A stretch of DNA of 10,669 bases from an uncultured bacterium (lineage in GTDB: Bacteria; Patescibacteriota; Minisyncoccia; Phycocordibacterales; GWA1-40-21). The notes under the pieces are model-generated. The model was not told the origin of the DNA. It ran no database searches and was given only the letters and a program-made list of their open reading frames with translations. Positions 1 to 5,602 of this stretch are shown piece after piece. The stretch spans positions 1 through 10,669 of the forward strand of contig CAIJXO010000066.1 of NCBI GenBank assembly GCA_903824735.1, read 5' to 3'. A program made the translations under genes and the position numbers. Position 1 is the stretch's first letter; the number at the start of each line of letters is the position of its first letter.

Positions 1-464
1 CTGTGATTACTAATGAATATTTAGAGACGCAGATAAAGTTAGACCAAAAGTATTGGGAGTCTCTGGGTAATACAACCAAGGTTTCTAATTCGTTAACTGT
101 GTCAAAGGGTATCTCAACGGTGGGTGGTTTGGGCAAGGGCTGTTCTATCCAAAATTATAGCAATAAAGGTGTCAGCACTTCTACTTTAATTGTGCAAATA
201 AATAATCAACCTTTCTACAAAGTCATTGAATCAGATTATGGTATGAATCAAGTTTATAACATAGAAAGGTATGTGCAGATGTTGGATACTACACAGTGCA
301 GGTTCATTGAGTTTAGTAATCATTGGGGAAATCCTGGTGCATATTATTCTGATAAAGAAGAAGTAAGCACGATGAATAAAAATAACGAAATTTTTAAAAA
401 TATGCTTAAACAGAAACAACAAGAAATATTTGATAGTATTAAGGTCGGAAATCCTACTTACTAA
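1..464 (+). CDS. Hypothetical protein, 5'-truncated by window edge
   Basis: I do not recognise this gene. The frame is open from the first base to TAA at 462-464. An in-frame GTG at 3-5 could be a start, but nothing upstream is visible, so a start before the window is more likely. From that GTG the product is 153 residues: polar, Asn/Gln/Lys/Ser-rich, with no membrane segment or signal peptide. Residues 31-46 form a Gly/Ser/Lys-rich stretch (SVSKG-like, GGLGKG). A mixed beta-looking section follows (TLIVQINNQPFYKVI), then a Lys/Gln-rich helical tail at about 125-145. Two Cys are visible. The DNA looks clearly more AT-rich than the genes to the right, and codon use leans to A/T-ending codons, which would fit an acquired or accessory gene. 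It is followed by a gene-poor gap and seems unlinked to the operon at 592. Confident it is coding; function unknown. Confidence 0.6.
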   Translation, partial: VITNEYLETQIKLDQKYWESLGNTTKVSNSLTVSKGISTVGGLGKGCSIQNYSNKGVSTSTLIVQINNQPFYKVIESDYGMNQVYNIERYVQMLDTTQCRFIEFSNHWGNPGAYYSDKEEVSTMNKNNEIFKNMLKQKQQEIFDSIKVGNPTY

Positions 465-591
465 AATTATAGACATCGTTTTATATGGTGGTTTGAGCGG
501 GGGGATAGAATGTTGGAATATACACACTAGTTTCATCTAACCTTTCAAACACGGTTCTGACTTCCTCTACGACGGCACCCCAATTTATAAA

Positions 592-1233
592 ATGTTTTTA
601 CATCTTGAACAATTAATTCTCACTTATGCCGAGCATGTTCATTTGGCGATTTTTGCTCCAGTTGTTTCCTTCATTGAAGAAGTTATTCCGCCGATCCCAT
701 CACCTTCAGTAATGATCGCGACTGGTTCGATGGCTGAAGTACAGAACTACACCATCTACGGGCTTATCTTCTTGGCCATCTTGGGAGCGATAGGTAAGAC
801 TTGTGGGGCGAGCGTCGTGTACGTTGTGATTGATAAAGCAGAAGATTTTTTATTTAAAAAAAGAGGAAATATATTTGGTGTCACCCACGAACAGATTGAG
901 TCTTTTGGCTCGCGGTTAAGTCGAGGTGTCCGTGATTATTTTATTTTGACAATCTTGCGTGCTCTGCCGATCGTTCCGAGTACAGTTATATCAGTCGGTT
1001 GCGGCTTGCTCAAGGTAAAAATGAAACTTTTTATAATCACTACTCTTGTCGGTTCCTTTATCAGAGACATGGTCTATATTACCCTCGGCTATTTTGGGAC
1101 CAAGACGGTACTTAATCTTTTTGTGGAAAATACCAATCGTGTGGAATCTCAGATACAACTGTTAGTAGTTATTGTTGTCCTGATCTTATTGATATATCTG
1201 TATTACAAACGCCAGAAGAATCAGACTAAATGA
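592..1233 (+). CDS. DedA/VTT-domain (SNARE-associated) membrane protein
   Basis: Multi-spanning inner-membrane protein of the DedA/VTT superfamily, whose members act in membrane homeostasis and, in several bacteria, in undecaprenyl-phosphate or phospholipid flipping. Visible hallmarks over 213 residues are the N-terminal re-entrant motif FIEEVIPPIPSP (27-38), a Gly-rich helix (about 57-80, GAIGKTCGASVVYVV), the second re-entrant motif with Arg123 and Pro126 (RALPIVPS), and GSFIRDMVYITLGYFG (154-169). A last membrane helix (188-205) ends in a basic tail. In classical DedA proteins the second motif is RxxPxxR; here the second Arg is Pro129, which looks closer to the TVP38/TMEM64 branch. Start: ATG 592 gives the expected short N-terminus; a stop lies in frame at 538-540 with no alternative start codon between, and there is no Shine-Dalgarno. 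The stop overlaps the next start (ATGA at 1230-1233), so the two genes are probably co-translated. Substrate not predictable. Confidence 0.88.
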   Translation: MFLHLEQLILTYAEHVHLAIFAPVVSFIEEVIPPIPSPSVMIATGSMAEVQNYTIYGLIFLAILGAIGKTCGASVVYVVIDKAEDFLFKKRGNIFGVTHEQIESFGSRLSRGVRDYFILTILRALPIVPSTVISVGCGLLKVKMKLFIITTLVGSFIRDMVYITLGYFGTKTVLNLFVENTNRVESQIQLLVVIVVLILLIYLYYKRQKNQTK

Positions 1234-2255
1234 AAAAGACCTTATTCTCAATCATTGCTTTAGTCATTTTGTTTTCGGGTGTTTTTAGCTGTAGTCGGGC
1301 AGAAGCAGCTGTAGGTTACGAAAGACTTTTCTATTTCCGTGAAGGACCAAATGCGCGCAAGTCTTTCTTTGCGCATCCAGGCTCTATTGATGTTTTTGCC
1401 ACACAGAGCTACCAAATAAATAAAGAAGCTCACCTCGTCGGGTCAATAAAAAAAGACCTACTGGATTTTTCTAAGAAGAACAAAATTAAAGTCATGCCGC
1501 TTCTCACAAACGGTAATTTCCATGCGACAACCAGTCGAATCTTTCTCGACGATACTAAACTGCAGGATATGCTCATTGATAATCTAATTTCTGAAGCTAA
1601 AGATTTCGGTTATTGGGGTTGGCAGATCGACTTTGAGCAAATGGATCTATCTTATCGTGATGAATTCTCGGCTTTCGTCGAACGGGCTTATAAAAAGTTT
1701 CAGTCTAATAATTTGAAGCTCAGTGTCGCAGTGATTGCTCAGATATCGGAGAACCCACTGGATTATCCAAACAATCTTTGGGAAAGAATTATTGGCGTTT
1801 ATGATTATGCTCGCTTAGCTTCTTCGACTGACTTCATCAGTATTATGTCCTACGACGATCCTTATTCGAAAGGTCCGGTCACGGGTTATATTTGGCTCAA
1901 TGAAGTGATTGCTTTTAGCTTAACTAAGATCCCAGCCGATAAAATATCGCTTGGTCTTGGATTGTATTATTGGCAGTGGCGCGATCTGGATAGCAAGCGC
2001 ACGGGTATTGGCGGGAACGAGGGGATTAATAATGTACTGACTAAACGCCCAGTTACTTTTCACTATGACGAAATAGAGCAGGCGCCTTACTTTCATTATT
2101 GGTCAAAAGCTGATGGCAAAGGTTATACCATTTGGTATGAGAATGCAAAAAGTGTTGCCAAAAAGATTTCTTTAATTAAAACAAATAAACTACGCGGTTT
2201 TTCCGTTTGGGCTCTCGGTCTTGAGTTACCTAGTGTCTATAGTGTGATGAAGTAG
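1230..2255 (+). CDS. Secreted glycoside hydrolase family 18-type protein
   Basis: Probable exported glycosidase with a GH18 TIM barrel, the fold of chitinases and of YaaH/SleL peptidoglycan N-acetylglucosaminidases. Residues 1-27 look like a signal peptide: Lys2-3, a hydrophobic core at 5-19, then a possible signal peptidase I site after AEA (25-27). Cys21 in VFSC is a poor lipobox. The beta-4 catalytic strand is WGWQIDFEQMD (129-139) with Asp134 and the presumed acid Glu136; the first two Asp of the family DxxDxDxE motif are replaced by Trp129 and Gln132. Further GH18 landmarks are SIMSYDDP (204-211) with Tyr208/Asp209 and the beta-8 strand GFSVWALGLE (323-332) with Trp327. No LysM or carbohydrate-binding repeats are seen, so the 341 residues are signal plus barrel. 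It overlaps the upstream DedA-like gene by 4 nt, suggesting a shared envelope role. Substrate could be peptidoglycan or another GlcNAc polymer; catalytic activity is likely but unproven. Confidence 0.83.
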   Translation: MKKTLFSIIALVILFSGVFSCSRAEAAVGYERLFYFREGPNARKSFFAHPGSIDVFATQSYQINKEAHLVGSIKKDLLDFSKKNKIKVMPLLTNGNFHATTSRIFLDDTKLQDMLIDNLISEAKDFGYWGWQIDFEQMDLSYRDEFSAFVERAYKKFQSNNLKLSVAVIAQISENPLDYPNNLWERIIGVYDYARLASSTDFISIMSYDDPYSKGPVTGYIWLNEVIAFSLTKIPADKISLGLGLYYWQWRDLDSKRTGIGGNEGINNVLTKRPVTFHYDEIEQAPYFHYWSKADGKGYTIWYENAKSVAKKISLIKTNKLRGFSVWALGLELPSVYSVMK

Positions 2256-2260
2256 CGAGG

Positions 2261-2446
2261 CTAGAATGAAAGGCTGTTCATCATTCCAGAATAAGTGCTA
2301 ATGAATGAGGGGATAGCAAAGAGCATCAAGATTAAAGGCAAGACTACTATTACAATCGTGATAATTAAAGTCCACTGAAAGTATTTTCGGGTCTTCTCGA
2401 CGGAGATATAAATCTTATCAATTTTTTCTTTTAATTCTTGATCCAT
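2261..2446 (-). CDS. Small membrane protein with N-terminal charged helix, unknown function
   Basis: A 61-residue protein read leftward. Residues 1-22 are a charged, probably amphipathic helix (MDQELKEKIDKIYISVEKTR), followed by a long hydrophobic stretch at about 24-50 with prolines at 37 and 46, so either one long helix or a tight hairpin. I recall similar short proteins with a SVEKTRKYF-like junction as recurrent hypotheticals in Parcubacteria; no function is known to me. The start is well supported: ATG at 2446-2444 lies 6 nt behind a consensus extended -10 (TGATATAAT on the minus strand), implying a leaderless mRNA. It converges with the GH18 gene, the two stops being only 5 nt apart, and diverges from the methyltransferase gene across a 37-nt gap. 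The strong promoter and protein-like composition argue that it is real despite its size. Confidence 0.7.
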   Translation of the reverse strand: MDQELKEKIDKIYISVEKTRKYFQWTLIITIVIVVLPLILMLFAIPSFISTYSGMMNSLSF

Positions 2447-2452
2447 GCTTTT

Positions 2453-2461
2453 ATTATATCA
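2453..2461 (-). promoter_or_regulatory. Extended -10 promoter of the small membrane protein gene
   Basis: On the minus strand the bases read TGATATAAT: the TGn extension plus a perfect TATAAT hexamer (2458-2453). Only 6 nt separate the hexamer from the ATG at 2446, so transcription should start at or next to the A of the start codon. No convincing -35 box is present 16-18 nt upstream. It overlaps the -35 position of the divergent promoter at 2469-2477. Confidence 0.6.
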
Positions 2462-2468
2462 CGCTTTT

Positions 2469-2477
2469 TGCTATATT
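2469..2477 (+). promoter_or_regulatory. Extended -10 promoter of the methyltransferase gene
   Basis: TGCTATATT combines the TGn extension with a 5/6 match to TATAAT. The hexamer ends 6 nt before the ATG at 2484, predicting a leaderless transcript. The -35 position (about 2449-2454, TTTTAT) is weak and lies on the -10 of the divergent promoter. Confidence 0.5.
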
Positions 2478-2483
2478 TGATTG

Positions 2484-3368
2484 ATGCTTAAAATACTTAC
2501 AACAAAACCCAGTAAAGATTATGAGTTGATTGACTCTGGCGACGGCGAAAAGTTGGAGCGTTTTGGGCAGTATATTTTGCGCCGACCTGATCCGCAAGCT
2601 TTATGGAAGAAAAATTTAGACGAAAAACTTTGGAAACAAGCCGATGCTTCTTTTTCTCGTGAAAGTGACAATGCGAAGTGGAAGATAAAAGAAGGAACGG
2701 CGAAAGAGTGGCAAATCGCGATGGGTGATTTAAATTTTATCATTAAGCCAACCGCCTTTAAGCACACTGGTCTTTTTCCTGAGCAGGAGCCAAATTGGTC
2801 CTGGATTAAAGAAAAAATTTCGACCCGCCTTCGCTCCGAAGCTCCGACGGGCACAGTAAAAGTTTTAAATCTTTTTGGTTACACGGGCGGAGCAACTTTG
2901 GCGGCCTTATCGGCTGGTGCAGAAGTGGTACATGTGGATGGCTCAAAGAGTGCGATTACCTGGGCGCGCGAAAATGCCACGGCTTCTAAGTTGGCTGATA
3001 AAAAAGTCCGTTGGATTGAAGACGATGCACGCAAATTTGTTCAGCGTGAACTCAAGAGGGGAAATAAGTACGATGCGATTATCATGGATCCGCCCGCTTT
3101 TGGTCATGGTGCAAAAAATGAAGTGTGGAAAATCGAAGAAGATTTCATTGGCCTACTTGATATGTGTCAGGACATCCTCTCGGAAAATCCTTTGTTCGTT
3201 TTGGTGAATGGTTACTCGGCAGGCTATTCCGCTAGTGCCTACAAGAATAGTCTTTTGTCCCTTGTCGAGAAGTTTGGCGGCGAAATAGAGAACGGTGAAC
3301 TATCTATTGAAGAAGCGAAAACGGGCCGTCTACTACCGGCTGGTATTTTTGCGCGTTGGTTTAGATAA
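2484..3368 (+). CDS. Class I SAM-dependent methyltransferase, RlmI/RlmK-like (COG1092 type)
   Basis: Probable nucleic-acid methyltransferase of the RlmI/RlmK-like group, a family that modifies 23S rRNA. Numbering from ATG 2484 (294 residues): an N-terminal region of about 115 residues, then the Rossmann-like SAM domain with motif I LNLFGYTGG (128-136), the acidic ribose-binding end of strand 2 (HVDGSKSA, 150-157), EDDARKF (179-185) and motif IV MDPPAFGHG (201-209), close to the DPPKF signature of RlmI-type enzymes. Where m5C enzymes carry a catalytic SCS motif, this protein has LVNGYSAG (about 240-247); its only Cys is at 228 in a helix. m5C formation by the usual covalent route is therefore doubtful, and another base or position may be modified. 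A TTG sits directly before the ATG, but the -10 box 6 nt upstream favours ATG. The gene stands alone, in front of the efflux operon. Confidence 0.82.
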   Translation: MLKILTTKPSKDYELIDSGDGEKLERFGQYILRRPDPQALWKKNLDEKLWKQADASFSRESDNAKWKIKEGTAKEWQIAMGDLNFIIKPTAFKHTGLFPEQEPNWSWIKEKISTRLRSEAPTGTVKVLNLFGYTGGATLAALSAGAEVVHVDGSKSAITWARENATASKLADKKVRWIEDDARKFVQRELKRGNKYDAIIMDPPAFGHGAKNEVWKIEEDFIGLLDMCQDILSENPLFVLVNGYSAGYSASAYKNSLLSLVEKFGGEIENGELSIEEAKTGRLLPAGIFARWFR

Positions 3369-3381
3369 AACTCCTTTTTTG

Positions 3382-3390
3382 TGGTAATAT
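3382..3390 (+). promoter_or_regulatory. Extended -10 promoter of the efflux operon
   Basis: TGGTAATAT is an extended -10 (TGn plus TAATAT) 10 nt before the ATG at 3401; an overlapping TATATC (3388-3393) is a second candidate 7 nt away. A weak TTAGAT lies at 3362-3367, 17 nt upstream, inside the end of the methyltransferase gene. The predicted leader is 0-5 nt. Confidence 0.45.
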
Positions 3391-3400
3391 ATCTTTAACT

Positions 3401-4885
3401 ATGAAAAACATACTAAAAGCTTTTTGGAATTTTATAAAAGGACATAAAGTCTGGTCAATTATTATTTTAATTGTGATAGTGGCCATCGTCTGGTATGCCG
3501 TTTCGGGTGGTAAAAAACCAGTTACTACGACCTACGTCACAGCCGAGATAGGTAATATTAAAGAAGAAGTGAGTGTGACTGGCAATGTTAAGCCTGTAGC
3601 TGATGTCGATTTAGCTTTTGAGCGCGGGGGTAAAGTGGCAAGCTTGAACGTCAGAGTCGGCGATCGGGTTTCGACCGGCCAGGCTTTAGCGTCAGTATCC
3701 AATGCCGATTTGGTAGCTAATCTCGATCAAGCCAAAGCTAATTTAAAGAAAGTCAGAGCCAATTTTGGAGATGATGCGGACACCGTCCTGCTTGGTTTCG
3801 AGCAATCAAAAATCTCTCTGATGAACCAGATAAGAGATTCTTATACCAAAGCCGATGATGCCCTTCGTAACAAGGTTTACTCAATGTTTTCTGACCCCGC
3901 TAGGTATCGTGCTCGTCTGATTTTTATCACCAATTCTTTCCTACAGGAGGATATTGAGGAAGGTAAGGATGATATGGGCGATACGTTGGATAGCTGGAGA
4001 CGTTCACTGCTTAAATTTAGCGAATCTTCTGATTTGTCACTATATTATAGCGAGGCGAAAACGGACCTGAATCTTTTAAAAGTTTTACTCGATAAAAGTG
4101 CCGAAGCAGTAAACGGTCTCGATTCTTCGACAGATGTGATTTCTCAAACACAGATTGATACCTGGAAAAGTAATATTTCGACTGCCCGCACCAGTGTAAA
4201 TACAGCAATTGATACTTTGACCACTTCTTTTGATCAGTATAAGTCAGCAGATTTAGCGGTAAAACTTTCTAAAAATAGTACTCTCGGTGAAGAAGCTTTG
4301 ATTGAACAGGCCCAAGCCCAGGTGGCGAGCGCTGAGGCTGAATTAGCCAAAACAATTATTCGTTCACCGATCTTGGGTGTAGTGACCGATATTCCAGTTG
4401 AGTTGGGCGAAATTGTGCCGGCTAATCAAAAGGCGATTTCCGTCATCTCTTATGGTGATTACGAAGTAGAGTCCTTTGTGCCAGAAGCCGATATTTCAAA
4501 AATCAAATTAGGCAATCAAGCCAGCACGACACTCGATGCTTATGGTAGTGATGTCAATTTTGCGATGAGTGTTATTAAAATTGATCCAGCGGCAACCGTG
4601 ATTGACGGTGTACCTACCTACAAAATTACCTTAAGGTTTGTCAATCAAGATGAACGAGTGCGGTCAGGTATGACTGCCAATATTGATGTCGTCACTTCTG
4701 AGAAAAATAATGTCTTAACTGTTCCTGCTCGAGCTGTCTATGTAAAGGATGGTGGACGATATGTCAAAGTTGCCGGCCCTGATGGCGTTTTAGTCGAACA
4801 GAAAGTTGAAGTCGGTTTACGCGGTTTTGATGGCCGAGTCGAAATTGTATCGGGATTGAATGAGGGGGACAAAGTCAGCTCATGA
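3401..4885 (+). CDS. HlyD/MacA-type membrane-fusion (periplasmic adaptor) protein
   Basis: Adaptor subunit of a MacAB-like ABC efflux system, anchored in the cytoplasmic membrane and reaching outward. Over 494 residues: an N-terminal basic segment and one membrane helix (about 18-35); the first barrel-sandwich (lipoyl-like) half, with ERGGKVASLNVRVGDRVSTG at 74-93; a long helical region (about 103-335); the second sandwich half (IIRSPILGVVTDI, 339-351); a beta-barrel (about 373-432, VESFVPEADISKIKLG); and a membrane-proximal domain (LTVPARAVYV to EGDKVSS at the end). The helical region is about 230 residues, far beyond a simple coiled-coil hairpin, and its middle (about 130-285) looks like an inserted helical bundle. 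The stop overlaps the ATPase start (ATGA, 4882-4885). In a cell without an outer membrane it could not dock to TolC, so it may work with the pump alone or contact surface structures. Substrate unknown. Confidence 0.87.
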   Translation: MKNILKAFWNFIKGHKVWSIIILIVIVAIVWYAVSGGKKPVTTTYVTAEIGNIKEEVSVTGNVKPVADVDLAFERGGKVASLNVRVGDRVSTGQALASVSNADLVANLDQAKANLKKVRANFGDDADTVLLGFEQSKISLMNQIRDSYTKADDALRNKVYSMFSDPARYRARLIFITNSFLQEDIEEGKDDMGDTLDSWRRSLLKFSESSDLSLYYSEAKTDLNLLKVLLDKSAEAVNGLDSSTDVISQTQIDTWKSNISTARTSVNTAIDTLTTSFDQYKSADLAVKLSKNSTLGEEALIEQAQAQVASAEAELAKTIIRSPILGVVTDIPVELGEIVPANQKAISVISYGDYEVESFVPEADISKIKLGNQASTTLDAYGSDVNFAMSVIKIDPAATVIDGVPTYKITLRFVNQDERVRSGMTANIDVVTSEKNNVLTVPARAVYVKDGGRYVKVAGPDGVLVEQKVEVGLRGFDGRVEIVSGLNEGDKVSS

Positions 4886-5601
4886 ACATTATTGAAGTAA
4901 AAGATCTAGCCAAGGTTTATGCCAACGATGGTGTGGAGACTCGCGCCCTCGATGGAGTTTCCTTTTCAATTAAGAAGGGGGAGTTCTTAGCTATTATGGG
5001 GCCATCTGGTTCCGGTAAATCTACCTTACTTCAGATTCTGGGTTTGCTCGATGATCATTCATACGGTAGCTATACTTTTTCTGGCCGAAGCGTAAAAAGT
5101 TATAATCCAGACGAGATTGCCGATATTCGTAATGAGAAAATGGGTTTTGTTTTTCAGGCCTTTAATCTTTTGCCGAAATCGACAGTTTTGGACAATGTGA
5201 AATTACCACTGCTGTATTCCAAGGTCCCAGAAAAAGATTGGGAGCGTCTGGCAACTGACGCCGTTGAAGCGGTTGGTTTGGGTCACCGTATCAACTATGA
5301 AGCTAATCGACTTTCGGGTGGAGAGAAACAGCGTGTGGCGATTGCCCGTGCTCTAGTGAATAAGCCCGAAGTCATTTTTGCTGATGAGCCAACAGGAAAC
5401 CTTGATTCTAAATCCGGTCAAGCGGTTATAGAAATTATTCAAAAACTAAATCGTGAAAAAGGTCATACGATAATTCTTATAACTCACGAAACATACACTG
5501 CTGAATATGCCGAAAGGATCATCCGTTTACACGACGGGAAAATCGAGAGTGATGTGAGGGTTACGAATCGAAAACTCGACGGTAAAGATTTTGTAAAATA
5601 A
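4882..5601 (+). CDS. ABC transporter ATP-binding protein, MacB/LolD type
   Basis: Nucleotide-binding subunit that powers the FtsX-fold permease encoded next to it, on the cytoplasmic side of the membrane. All motifs are intact in 239 residues: Walker A GPSGSGKST (40-48), Q-loop Gln92 (FVFQAFNLLP), ABC signature LSGGEKQR (144-151), Walker B VIFADEP with catalytic Glu169, D-loop NLDS (173-176) and switch His202 (ITHE). The FQAFNLLP and LSGGEKQRVAIARAL forms are characteristic of the LolD/MacB/FtsE-like group of mechanotransmission transporters. The start overlaps the adaptor stop by 4 nt and the stop is 1 nt before the permease start, so the three genes are very likely one transcript with coupled translation. 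Unlike E. coli MacB, the ATPase and permease are separate polypeptides. Confidence 0.94.
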   Translation: MNIIEVKDLAKVYANDGVETRALDGVSFSIKKGEFLAIMGPSGSGKSTLLQILGLLDDHSYGSYTFSGRSVKSYNPDEIADIRNEKMGFVFQAFNLLPKSTVLDNVKLPLLYSKVPEKDWERLATDAVEAVGLGHRINYEANRLSGGEKQRVAIARALVNKPEVIFADEPTGNLDSKSGQAVIEIIQKLNREKGHTIILITHETYTAEYAERIIRLHDGKIESDVRVTNRKLDGKDFVK

Positions 5602-5602
5602 A

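Noticed and set aside
493..524. TTGAGC and TATACA as a promoter for the DedA-like gene
   Set aside because: Spacing is about 20 nt and the -10 match is partial; no other strong candidate was found in the gap, so the operon promoter is left uncalled.
231..536. Open frame of 101 codons on the minus strand
   Set aside because: It lies mostly opposite the first gene, runs into the gap, is rich in Phe/Ile/Leu in the manner of antisense of AT-rich coding DNA, and has no promoter or family resemblance.
551..566. GGTTCTGACTTCC, faintly like a tRNA T-arm
   Set aside because: The GGTTCRANNCC pattern is broken, and no acceptor stem, anticodon arm or D-arm can be assembled around it.
1281..1292. Possible lipobox VFSC in the GH18 signal peptide
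   Set aside because: Phe at -2 is unusual and the first position of the lipobox is a poor match; the AEA site a few residues later is a better signal peptidase I site.
2245..2283. Inverted repeat TGATGAA / TTCATCA between the GH18 and small-protein stops
   Set aside because: Seven base pairs with a 25-nt loop and no T-run on either strand; too weak to call a bidirectional terminator.
2519..2854. Open frame of 111 codons on the minus strand, and a plus-strand frame at 2875-3207
   Set aside because: Both lie inside the methyltransferase gene, whose motifs are in its own frame; they are shadows.
4863..4868. AGGGGG ahead of the ABC ATPase start
   Set aside because: It ends 13 nt before the ATG and is part of adaptor coding sequence; spacing is too long for a Shine-Dalgarno site.
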